From Microvirga arabica (GTDB lineage Bacteria > Pseudomonadota > Alphaproteobacteria > Rhizobiales > Beijerinckiaceae): a stretch of 40,680 nucleotides of DNA. How positions within the stretch are numbered: position 1 is the first letter of the stretch; every line of letters starts with the position of its first letter. The translations under genes and the position numbers were made by a program. The DNA lies in NCBI RefSeq assembly GCF_016811235.1, contig NZ_JAFBID010000059.1, forward strand, positions 1-40,680, given 5' to 3'. The notes under the pieces are model-generated. The model saw nothing but the letters and a program-made list of their open reading frames with translations. It searched no databases and was not told where the DNA came from. This document shows positions 1 to 7,286 of the stretch, in pieces.

Positions 1-195
1 TCCATACTGAGGCCGGATAGATTGATGCGAACCGTCTCTCATCCAACCAGAAACAGCCCTCTTGCAACGCACGGCCGATCCATAGATTTTTGTTTGATCC
101 TAACGTAATCGGGCCCGGTTTGACAGTCCAGGAGTGAGTGCCGGCCTACCTTCTAGATTCGACTGAAGAGTTCTTTGTGCGGCTCTGCGCATATG

Positions 196-224
196 AAAAA
201 GCCCGGCAAGAGCCGGGCCTTTTC
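196..224 (-). terminator. Rho-independent terminator of the alpha/beta hydrolase gene
   Basis: A perfect 7-bp GC stem (GCCCGGC, loop AAGA, GCCGGGC) is flanked by an A-tract on one side and a T-tract on the other. It could work in both directions. Read on the minus strand it lies about 15 bases past the stop codon of the gene ending at 239, so it most likely ends that transcript. Confidence 0.85.
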
Positions 225-238
225 ATGGATCGCTATGA

Positions 239-1573
239 TCAGTTGGCGCTTCGCGTGCCACGTTCGAGAACCAAGCCTGCGGCGGTTCGGGCTGTGAAAC
301 CCTTCCAATAGGTATGCTCGGGCTTGAAGGTGCCATCCTTGTTGGCCGCAAAGACCCCTTCGCTTGCCCGCTCCACGGGCACGTCCATATAGGTGCCGAG
401 TTCCTGATCCGCCTTCACGTAGCGCCCCAGGAAGGCGGTAGCGAAATGCTGCGTGATGTTGTTCATGCGGACCGTGTCCCACACCGGATCGGCATAGTGG
501 TTGAAGGGCGTCGAGGCTCCACCCTCGGCCGTCTGCCAGCTCTCGACCGGTGCCGGGATGGGGGCTGCGGCGTTGTGGTTGGCGTTTTCGAAGGTCAGCA
601 TATACCGGTCCGCGTTGACAGTGCCGGTGTAGAGCGCGCGCACGCCCTTTTCATAGCCCGAGACATCATCCTTGCTGCCGGCGATGTAGAGAATCGGTGT
701 CGTGATTCCGGTAAGCCCCTCCTGATTCCAGAAGCCACGCTGCATGCCCCAGGGGGCGATGGCGACGACCGCCTTGATCCGCTCGTCCCGCAGCTTCTTG
801 TGGGTCTCAGATCCAGCCAGGTGCACGGACAGCATGCCCGCCGGCACGCCAGAGTCGTAGGCAACAGCTTCCTTGGTGACGCCGGCTCCGGCGGTAATCA
901 CCGCCCCGTATCCGCCCATCGAATAGCCGATCAGGCCAGTCCGTGAGGTATCGACCAGCCCATTTAGGAAATGCCCGCTCTCCTTCGACATCTGATCGAT
1001 CGCATTGAGCACAAAAACCTGGTCGAGGGGCCGGTTGATCAGGGTCGACCCGAACTTGCCCTGATCGTTGTAGGTGGAATCCGCATGATCGATGGCGGCC
1101 ACCGCATAGCCCTTGGTCGCGAGATTTTCCGCCAGATGGCTGAGAAGAAAGCGACTGCCCGGATAGCCATGACTGATGATCACCAGCGGATAGGGGCTGC
1201 CGGCCGCCCGCTTGGGCTGGGCGTCGCGCACCGCTTTGCCATGGAGCGTGACCTGGGTTTTGCCGTCACGAAGGAACACGCCGGGATAGGCGCCTGACTG
1301 CTTCCCGTCCGTCTCCGCCGGGTACCAGACTTCCAGGGTGAGCTTGCGGTCGTAGCGCGGAGGCTCCTGACCGGCGGTCGCCTTCAGGACGTCGATCTGG
1401 TTCTTATTGATGACCTCGACCGTGCGGACGCCGATGGCGTGCTCGCCGTGCTTGGCGAGCGCCGGCGCGTCGGGACGGATCAGGTCAATGTGGTTGTGAT
1501 GGGTCATGTCCTGCGCGGATGAGGGAGAGGAAATGGCAAACAGGATCAGGGTCGCCAAAGCTGCACTTCTCAC
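239..1573 (-). CDS. Exported alpha/beta hydrolase (dienelactone hydrolase / PAF-acetylhydrolase-like)
   Basis: The protein is 444 residues from a GTG start at 1573, chosen because AGGAGG sits seven bases upstream and an export signal follows directly (hydrophobic stretch LATLILFAI, then a likely cleavage after SSAQ). A longer reading frame exists upstream but would bury the signal peptide. The nucleophile elbow GYSMGG (Ser218) and later YIAGSKDD and NANHN segments supply the expected Ser-Asp-His triad of an alpha/beta hydrolase. The closest families by pattern are secreted dienelactone-hydrolase/PAF-acetylhydrolase-like esterases, with the chain arranged as N-terminal strand region, lipase-type core and C-terminal His. 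The product should act in the periplasm on an ester or lactone; the substrate is unknown. The gene is monocistronic and ends at a strong terminator. Confidence 0.85.
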   Translation of the reverse strand: MRSAALATLILFAISSPSSAQDMTHHNHIDLIRPDAPALAKHGEHAIGVRTVEVINKNQIDVLKATAGQEPPRYDRKLTLEVWYPAETDGKQSGAYPGVFLRDGKTQVTLHGKAVRDAQPKRAAGSPYPLVIISHGYPGSRFLLSHLAENLATKGYAVAAIDHADSTYNDQGKFGSTLINRPLDQVFVLNAIDQMSKESGHFLNGLVDTSRTGLIGYSMGGYGAVITAGAGVTKEAVAYDSGVPAGMLSVHLAGSETHKKLRDERIKAVVAIAPWGMQRGFWNQEGLTGITTPILYIAGSKDDVSGYEKGVRALYTGTVNADRYMLTFENANHNAAAPIPAPVESWQTAEGGASTPFNHYADPVWDTVRMNNITQHFATAFLGRYVKADQELGTYMDVPVERASEGVFAANKDGTFKPEHTYWKGFTARTAAGLVLERGTRSAN

Positions 1574-1673
1574 GAGGGTTCCTCCTGTGTGATTTGGGTA
1601 ATTGGTAGGCACCAACCGGCACGTCGTTTCCGGAGCGCTGATATCCATTGCCCTGTGACACGATGAAGACGTC

Positions 1674-2003
1674 TCAGGCCGAATCCGCGCCTGTCTGTGG
1701 TGCAAAGAACTTGAACTGGCCGTTGATCAGGGCCTCCAATCCGGCCTTTGAGCCGTCCGCATAGTACCATTGTCTGAAGGCGGCCGAGCGCGAGTAGAGG
1801 CCCACGTCGACCTCCGCCATCCGGCATTGCATGTCGGAGACGCTGCTGAACCCTTTCTCGAGGGCCATCTTCTCCGGGCTCCGGATTTGACCTGTCTTGG
1901 GACCGAGGATGGGCGGCATTGGCGCCGGAGGATGAGAGGCAAAGTCACGTCCCAGGATATCCAAGACTCGTATGATCGGGTTCTGAGTCAGCGGGTAGAG
2001 CAC
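1674..2003 (-). CDS. Small protein of unknown function
   Basis: I do not recognise a family. The 109-residue frame starts with GTG at 2003 and has no strong ribosome binding site, so an internal ATG (for example at MPPILGP or MALEKGF) may be the true start. The C-terminal half has the GC-rich third positions and mixed composition of real coding sequence (segments such as AEVDVGLYSRSAAF and FRQWYYADGSK). The N-terminal third is proline-rich and less convincing. No signal peptide, membrane segment or known motif is seen. It lies 100 bases upstream of the exported hydrolase on the same strand and could share its transcript. It could also be a decayed fragment of a larger protein. Confidence 0.45.
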   Translation of the reverse strand: MLYPLTQNPIIRVLDILGRDFASHPPAPMPPILGPKTGQIRSPEKMALEKGFSSVSDMQCRMAEVDVGLYSRSAAFRQWYYADGSKAGLEALINGQFKFFAPQTGADSA

Positions 2004-2207
2004 GGGACCATCTCTGCAGACTTTTATTCAGGCCATATTAGCCGGGTATAATGTCTCATCTAGCGGGGTCTGGGCCGAAATTAAGGGAGAGTTAACAACG
2101 AAAACGCGGCCTCGACGAGAAGCATTGTTTCATCTGCGGACGAGGCAGGACAGCGGCGCCATGATCGCCTATCGTTTCCGGCAGTTTAGGAAACGACAGG
2201 GGCAGAC

Positions 2208-3290
2208 ATGAGCATCGAGGATCTCAAGGCCAAGGTTGCGCGTGAGTTCGGGACACCGGCGGTGGTTGTCGACCTGGATGTCGTCGAGCGCAACATCGCC
2301 AGGGTGCAGGGGCTGTGCGATGCCGCCGGCGTGGCCAACCGGCCCCACATTAAGACGCATAAGAGCCCTGTCATCGCATCCATGCAACGGGACGGCGGCG
2401 CTCGTGGCATCACCTGCCAGAAGATTGGCGAAGCGGAGGTCATGGCCGAGGCCGGGCACGACGACATCCTGGTCGCCTACAATATCCTGGGTGAGGAAAA
2501 GCTCGGCCGCCTCGGCAGTCTCCTGTCCCGGGCGAGGGTAACCGTCGCAGCCGACAATCCCACGGTGGTGGCAGGCCTGCCGGAAGCCGCCGCCATAGCC
2601 GGACGTGAGCTGCCTGTGGTGGTGGAGTGCGATACCGGGCGCAAGCGGGCTGGCGTCGAGACGGTTGCGGAGGCGGTCGCCTTGGCGAAGGACATTGCAT
2701 CGCGCCCAGGGCTCTCGTTCGCCGGGTTCATGCTGTACCCGCCCGAGAACGCCATGGCAGAGACACAGGCTTTCCTCGATGCTGCCTCAGCCGGTGTCCG
2801 CGAGCTGGGTCTTGAGCCGCAGATCGTGTCTTCCGGCGGGACGCCCAACCTCCTGAGCCTGGGCAAGATCGAAGGCGTGACCGAGCACCGGGCCGGAACT
2901 TCGGTGTTCAACGACCGCATGATGCTGGCAGCCGGTGTCGCGCAGCTGCAGGATTGCGCGCTCACCGTTTATGCCACCGTTGTGAGCCGGGCGGGGCCGG
3001 AAAGGGGCATTCTCGATTCCGGATCGAAAACCCTGACGAGCGACACAGGCGGGCTGGAGGGGCATGGACTCATTCTCGAGCATCCCCAGGCGAAGATTGC
3101 CCGCTTTGCCGAAGAGCACGGGTTCCTGGATCTGTCGGCCTGCAACGATCGCCCGAATATCGGCGACGTGGTTCGGATCATTCCCAACCACGTCTGCGTC
3201 GTGGTCAACATGGTCGATCGCCTGGTTGCCGTGCGCGGTCACGACATCATCGGCGAACTGCCTGTCGCAGCTCGCGGGCGCCTGGCGTGA
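2208..3290 (+). CDS. D-threonine aldolase-type PLP enzyme (DSD1-like, alanine racemase fold)
   Basis: The 360-residue protein matches the low-specificity D-threonine aldolase / D-serine dehydratase-like family. An N-terminal alanine-racemase-type barrel opens with a PAVVVDLDVVERNI segment. The PLP-lysine motif RPHIKTHK is at residues 45-52. The C-terminal beta domain carries the metal-binding pair His328-x-Cys330 (NHVC) that is characteristic of this family. SSGGTPN and AGTSVFND segments fit phosphate and substrate loops. Length is about normal for the family (360-380). Such enzymes split D-beta-hydroxy-amino acids to glycine and an aldehyde, or dehydrate D-serine or 3-hydroxyaspartate, with PLP and a divalent metal. 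The ATG follows AGGGG at good spacing. It stands alone between the hydrolase region and the molybdoenzyme pair, so its physiological substrate is not indicated. Confidence 0.88.
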   Translation: MSIEDLKAKVAREFGTPAVVVDLDVVERNIARVQGLCDAAGVANRPHIKTHKSPVIASMQRDGGARGITCQKIGEAEVMAEAGHDDILVAYNILGEEKLGRLGSLLSRARVTVAADNPTVVAGLPEAAAIAGRELPVVVECDTGRKRAGVETVAEAVALAKDIASRPGLSFAGFMLYPPENAMAETQAFLDAASAGVRELGLEPQIVSSGGTPNLLSLGKIEGVTEHRAGTSVFNDRMMLAAGVAQLQDCALTVYATVVSRAGPERGILDSGSKTLTSDTGGLEGHGLILEHPQAKIARFAEEHGFLDLSACNDRPNIGDVVRIIPNHVCVVVNMVDRLVAVRGHDIIGELPVAARGRLA

Positions 3291-3337
3291 CGGGTTAACT
3301 CGAGCACAGAGTATCGCGTGCGGACAGGGTGAACCCT

Positions 3338-3374
3338 AGTGGGGGTGTCGGCTCCTAAGGGGTTCGCCCCCACT
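3338..3374 (+). other. Inverted repeat in the leader of the molybdoenzyme gene
   Basis: AGTGGGGG (3338-3345) pairs perfectly with CCCCCACT (3367-3374) across a 21-base loop, just after a smaller AGGGT/ACCCT hairpin. There is no T-tract, so it is not a clear terminator for the preceding aldolase gene. It sits 83 bases upstream of the molybdopterin oxidoreductase start and could be a leader structure or a weak Rho-assisted terminator. Confidence 0.5.
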
Positions 3375-3456
3375 TGAATGGTCATGCCTCCCGGTCATTT
3401 ACATGGGTTAAGTCGAACGCCGCAGGTGAATGGCGGCAAACGGGAGGCTGCCCCAG

Positions 3457-5769
3457 ATGAGCGACGAGCCCAAGATCAAGCCTTATCCAGGTCCTGCAGG
3501 CGGTTGGGGATCCGTTCGTTCCGTCGAAAGTATTCTGGCCAAGGAAGGGCGTCTCGTCAGCGGCAACGCCATCATGCTCAAGCAGAACAAGCCTGACGGT
3601 TATGCCTGCGTTAGCTGTGCCTGGGCAAAGCCGGCCGATCCGCATCCTTTCGAATATTGCGAGAACGGCGCCAAGGCGACCGCCTGGGAACTCACCACGA
3701 AGCGGGTGACGCCGGAGTTCTTCGCCAAGCATACCCTGTCCGAACTGCGGACATGGTCGGATCACGATCTCGAGGAAGCCGGTCGCCTGACCCACCCGAT
3801 GCGCTACGACAATGCTTCCGATACCTACGTTCCTGTCAGCTGGGAGGAGGCTTTCAAGGAGATCGGGCAGGAGCTGAAGACCTTCGATCCCCGTCAGGTG
3901 GTGCTCTATGCATCCGGCCGCGCCTCGCTCGAGACATCCTACATGTGGGCGCTCTTCGCCCGGCTCTACGGCACCAACAACCTGCCGGATTCCTCCAACA
4001 TGTGCCACGAGAGCACCTCTGTGGCGCTGCCGGAGAGCATCGGCGTTTCGGTCGGCACGGTGATCCTCGACGATTTCGAACAGACCGACTGCATCCTGTT
4101 CTTCGGGCAGAATGTCGGCACCAATTCCCCGCGCATGCTGCATCCGCTGCAGGAGGCCTCCAGGCGCGGCGTGCCCATCATCACCTTCAATCCGTTGAAG
4201 GAGCGTGGGCTCGAGCGCTTCACCAACCCGCAGGCGCCGACCGAGATGCTGACCGGAGCGGAAACCCGCATCTCCTCGCAGTATCATCAGGTGAAGATCG
4301 GCGGCGACATTGCGGCCCTCATGGGGCTGGCGAAGATCCTGATCGAAGCGGACGACAAGGCGCGGGCCACGGGAGGCAAGCCGGTGCTCGACCATGCCTT
4401 CATCGCCGAGCACACGCACGGCTTCGAGGAGTTCGGGCAGGCCGCCCGGCAGGCCCAATGGCCCGAGCTGGAGCGCCGCTCAGGCCTTTCGCGCTCGACG
4501 CTGGAAGCCGCAGCGACGGCCTATGCCCGTGCGAATGCCGTCATCGGCATTTACGGCATGGGGCTCACCCAGCACAAGGCCGGGGTCGAGAACGTCCAGA
4601 TGCTCGTCAACCTGCTGCTCCTGCGCGGCAATATCGGTCGGCCTGGGGCAGGCATCTGCCCGGTGCGCGGCCATTCCAATGTGCAGGGGCAGCGCACGGT
4701 CGGCATTGCGGAGAAGCCCGAACTCGTGCCCCTCGACAAGCTCAAGGAGCAGTACGGCTTCGAGCCGCCGCGCTGGAAAGGCATGACCACGGTGGAGGCC
4801 TGCCAAGGCATCATGAATGGCGAGGTCAAAGCCTTCGTGGCGCTCGGCGGAAATTTCGTGCGAGCAGCTCCCGAGACGTCGGCTCTGGAGCAGGCATGGA
4901 CGCGCCTGCGCCTGTCGGTGCAGATATCGACCAAGCTCAATCGCAATCACCTCATTCCAGGCGAAGTTACCTATATTCTCCCGTGCCTCGGGCGGATCGA
5001 GATCGATGAGCAGGCGACTGGACCTCAGGCCGTTTCGGTCGAGGATTCCACCGCCTGCATCCATGGCTCCAACGGCATCGCCAAGCCCGCAAGCCCTGAT
5101 CTCCTCTCCGAGCCACGGATCGTCGCTGAACTGGCGAAGGCGACTCTTCCACCCAATCCTAAAGTCCCGTGGGATGATTGGGTGGCGGATTACGCCCGCG
5201 TCCGGGACGCAATTGAGGAGACCTATCCGGAGGATTTCCGCGGTTTCAACGAGCGCATGTGGAAGCCCGGAGGCTTCCACCGCCCGATCGCAGCGCGAGA
5301 GCGCCGCTGGAAGACCAAGACTGGCAAGGCCAACTTCGTCGTGCCGCAGAGCCTTGAGGCCGATCTTGGCATCGCCGAGAACGATCGCGACGTCTTCAAG
5401 CTTATGACGGTGCGCTCCAACGACCAGTTCAACACGACGGTCTATGGCTATTACGACCGGTTCAGGGGCGTCAGGGGCACCCGCATGGTGCTGTTCATGA
5501 ACCGGAATGACATCGCCCGCCTGAGCCTCCAGGAGGGGGACATGGTCACCCTTACGACGGCCGTCGATGATGGCATCGTGCGTCAGGTGAGCGGATTGCG
5601 GGTCACGCCGTATGAGATCCCTGAGGGATGCTGCGCAGCCTATTACCCCGAGTGCAATCCCCTGATCCCGGTCTGGCATCACGCCGACAAAAGCAAGGTA
5701 CCGGCGGCGAAATCGATCCCGATCCGCATCGTGCTTCGGCAGAAGCAGTTACCCGAGGCTGCGGAATGA
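3457..5769 (+). CDS. FdhF/YdeP-family molybdopterin oxidoreductase
   Basis: A 770-residue protein if it starts at the ATG at 3457, preferred because GGGAGG lies upstream; an ATG nine codons earlier is possible. It belongs to the YdeP branch of the formate-dehydrogenase-H superfamily. The N-terminal cysteine cluster Cys51-x2-Cys54 and Cys68 (YACVSCAWAKP, EYCENGAKA) is the probable iron-sulfur site. Cys183 in SNMCHESTS is placed where FdhF has its catalytic selenocysteine. The molybdopterin-guanine-dinucleotide domains follow (ILFFGQNVGTNSPR, GRPGAGICPVRGHSN), and the C-terminal cap domain contains DRFRGVRGTRM. No signal peptide is seen, so it should be cytoplasmic. E. coli YdeP is linked to acid resistance, but the substrate of this branch is not settled. 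The immediately overlapping fdhD supplies the sulfur-transfer step needed to activate such enzymes. Confidence 0.9.
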   Translation: MSDEPKIKPYPGPAGGWGSVRSVESILAKEGRLVSGNAIMLKQNKPDGYACVSCAWAKPADPHPFEYCENGAKATAWELTTKRVTPEFFAKHTLSELRTWSDHDLEEAGRLTHPMRYDNASDTYVPVSWEEAFKEIGQELKTFDPRQVVLYASGRASLETSYMWALFARLYGTNNLPDSSNMCHESTSVALPESIGVSVGTVILDDFEQTDCILFFGQNVGTNSPRMLHPLQEASRRGVPIITFNPLKERGLERFTNPQAPTEMLTGAETRISSQYHQVKIGGDIAALMGLAKILIEADDKARATGGKPVLDHAFIAEHTHGFEEFGQAARQAQWPELERRSGLSRSTLEAAATAYARANAVIGIYGMGLTQHKAGVENVQMLVNLLLLRGNIGRPGAGICPVRGHSNVQGQRTVGIAEKPELVPLDKLKEQYGFEPPRWKGMTTVEACQGIMNGEVKAFVALGGNFVRAAPETSALEQAWTRLRLSVQISTKLNRNHLIPGEVTYILPCLGRIEIDEQATGPQAVSVEDSTACIHGSNGIAKPASPDLLSEPRIVAELAKATLPPNPKVPWDDWVADYARVRDAIEETYPEDFRGFNERMWKPGGFHRPIAARERRWKTKTGKANFVVPQSLEADLGIAENDRDVFKLMTVRSNDQFNTTVYGYYDRFRGVRGTRMVLFMNRNDIARLSLQEGDMVTLTTAVDDGIVRQVSGLRVTPYEIPEGCCAAYYPECNPLIPVWHHADKSKVPAAKSIPIRIVLRQKQLPEAAE

Positions 5770-6575
5770 ACGTTCACCTGCAACCGGTGATCCGTCTGCC
5801 CCGAACCAGCGTCGCCAAGGGTGCATGTGCCGCCGGCGATCGCCTGTTGCCGGAAGAAACGCCCATTGCACTCACCTACGACGGTTCGACCCATGCCGTG
5901 ATGATGGCAAGCCCCGCCGACTTAGAGGACTTCGCCCTCGGCTTCAGCCTGTCGGAGGGGATCGTTGCCGGGCCAGATGATCTTCTCTCGACCGAGATCG
6001 TCCAGCACGAACTCGGTTTCGAGATCAGGATGTGGCTCTCGGAAACCTGCCGCGGGGCTTACCGAACCAGGCGGCGGGCTATGGCTGGACCGGTTGGCTG
6101 CGGGCTGTGTGGGCTGGAATCCTTGGAAGAGGCGGTTCGGCCAGCGCCGAGAGTGTCCGGCACTCTTCAGTTGACCCCAAGCGCCGTTGCGACCGCCATG
6201 GCTGACCTGTCCGAGGCGCAGCGGCTCAACCGGGAGGTCCGTGCCATCCACGCGGCAGGTCTCTGGAGGCCAGGGCAGGGTCTGGTCGCGATCCGGGAAG
6301 ACGTCGGCCGGCATAATGCGCTGGATAAGCTCGCCGGAGCTCTCGCGAGAGCCCATGAGACTTGCCGCTCCAGCATGGTGCTTCTGACGAGTCGCGTATC
6401 GGTGGAGATGGTGCAGAAGGCGGCCCGTATGAGTGCTCCGATCCTTGCCGCGATTTCTGTCCCCACGGCGCTCGCCGTCAGGGTCGCGGAGAGCAGCGGG
6501 ATCACACTGGTGGCTGTAGCCCGGGGAGAGTCTTTCGAGGTCTTCACCCATCCCGAGCGCGTCCAGGGTCTCTGA
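5766..6575 (+). CDS. fdhD: Formate dehydrogenase accessory sulfurtransferase FdhD
   Basis: 269 residues from an ATG that overlaps the preceding stop codon (ATGA), indicating translational coupling to the YdeP-type molybdoenzyme. FdhD carries sulfur from the cysteine desulfurase to the molybdenum cofactor of formate-dehydrogenase-type enzymes. The hallmark redox pair is visible as Cys112-Gly-Leu-Cys115 in VGCGLCGLES, matching the CxxC loop of E. coli FdhD. The conserved EDVGRHNALDKLAGA segment and the VSVEMVQKAARM segment fit the family core that binds the cofactor. Size is normal. The pairing strongly suggests that the upstream enzyme needs a sulfurated bis-MGD cofactor. A frame extends 46 codons upstream inside the molybdoenzyme gene, but the overlapping ATG is the natural start. 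Confidence 0.95.
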   Translation: MNVHLQPVIRLPRTSVAKGACAAGDRLLPEETPIALTYDGSTHAVMMASPADLEDFALGFSLSEGIVAGPDDLLSTEIVQHELGFEIRMWLSETCRGAYRTRRRAMAGPVGCGLCGLESLEEAVRPAPRVSGTLQLTPSAVATAMADLSEAQRLNREVRAIHAAGLWRPGQGLVAIREDVGRHNALDKLAGALARAHETCRSSMVLLTSRVSVEMVQKAARMSAPILAAISVPTALAVRVAESSGITLVAVARGESFEVFTHPERVQGL

Positions 6576-6718
6576 CATCGGGTGAGAGGCGCCTCACGGG
6601 CCTCAGGGAACGATCCAGCGTCGAACCGATTGTCCAACAGCGAAGCTTCACTTTGGGCGCCGAGCCTGACACAACGAAGGGTGCGCGACACTCGCTTCCT
6701 CGGAGCAGCAAGTAACTT

Positions 6719-6749
6719 CGCCGAAGGTGCTGGTATGGCACCCTCGGCG
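6719..6749. other. Imperfect hairpin between fdhD and the RTX remnant
   Basis: CGCCGA and GGTGC pair with GCACC and TCGGCG around a 7-base loop with one internal mismatch. It lies between convergent fdhD and the RTX remnant. No T-tract follows on either strand, so a terminator role is only possible. Confidence 0.4.
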
Positions 6750-6776
6750 GAATATGCGGAATTCAAGCGGCGATCG

Positions 6777-7286
6777 TCAGAAGATGAAGTCGCTGCCACT
6801 GAGATAGTATCCGTCGACATGCTTGAGGATCATCACCTCGGCCCTGTGCCAGATGATGGCATCATCGCCGGCCTGCCGGATCGCAAGATCGGACAGGCGG
6901 TCGACTCCGAAGAGAATACTGACATTGCCCTTGTCCTCACCGTCACGGAAGTCAGTGAACATCTCGTAGCCGGAGCGCTCGGAGACGAAAATGTCTTTCC
7001 CGAGCCGCCAGTCATCCGATCCTTGCCCTTGCCGCCCATGACGGCATCGTTTCCGCCGCGACCCTTGAGGGCGCCTCGACCGTTGGCGCTCTTGAGCAGG
7101 TTGTCGCTGGAGTTCCTAGTCAAGCGGTTGTCGGGTTTGTCTCCAGTGCCATTGCGATGCCTGGAGCCGGCGAGGGCAAGATCATCGGCATTCTCACCCA
7201 AGGAGTAGCTGGCGGCCTTTGCCGCATTGACGGCTTGGCCCTGGCAAGTATGGGGCCCTACCGTCTTAGCTGACCGGCGCTATACT
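6777..7286 (-). pseudogene. Truncated, frameshifted RTX-type (hemolysin-like) calcium-binding protein remnant
   Basis: Two overlapping minus-strand frames together encode the C-terminal end of an RTX-repeat protein. The upstream frame gives ASYSLGENADDLALAGS and then degraded glycine/aspartate nonapeptides (LKGRGGNDAVMGGKGKDR, MTGGSGK). Near 6998-7002 (GGGAAAG on the minus strand) the frame must shift by one base to continue as KDIFVSERSGYEMFTDFRDG and end in GYYLSGSDFIF, the usual tail of such proteins. Intact relatives carry many more repeats and a longer N-terminus. Here the open frame meets a stop near 7284-7286 and runs into the end of the GMC oxidoreductase gene, so the N-terminal part is gone. 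I infer a dead gene left by a rearrangement. The shift could be a sequencing error, but the truncation would remain. RTX proteins are normally secreted by type I systems; none is seen here. Confidence 0.75.

Noticed and set aside
1..195. Possible gene or RNA at the left edge
   Set aside because: The only frame overlapping this end is an antisense-like shadow entering from the hydrolase gene; no tRNA-like fold or conserved element was seen.
3338..3374. Moco riboswitch
   Set aside because: Only one strong stem and one small hairpin are visible; the multi-stem layout of the Moco RNA motif could not be traced, so it is reported only as an inverted repeat.
4480..5682. 400-residue open frame on the minus strand (and a similar one at 3382-4458)
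   Set aside because: Both are antisense shadows of the YdeP-type molybdoenzyme, whose motifs are continuous throughout.
6777..6962. Separate 61-residue gene
   Set aside because: It is the out-of-frame tail of the RTX remnant, not an independent gene; the preceding repeats continue into it after a one-base shift.
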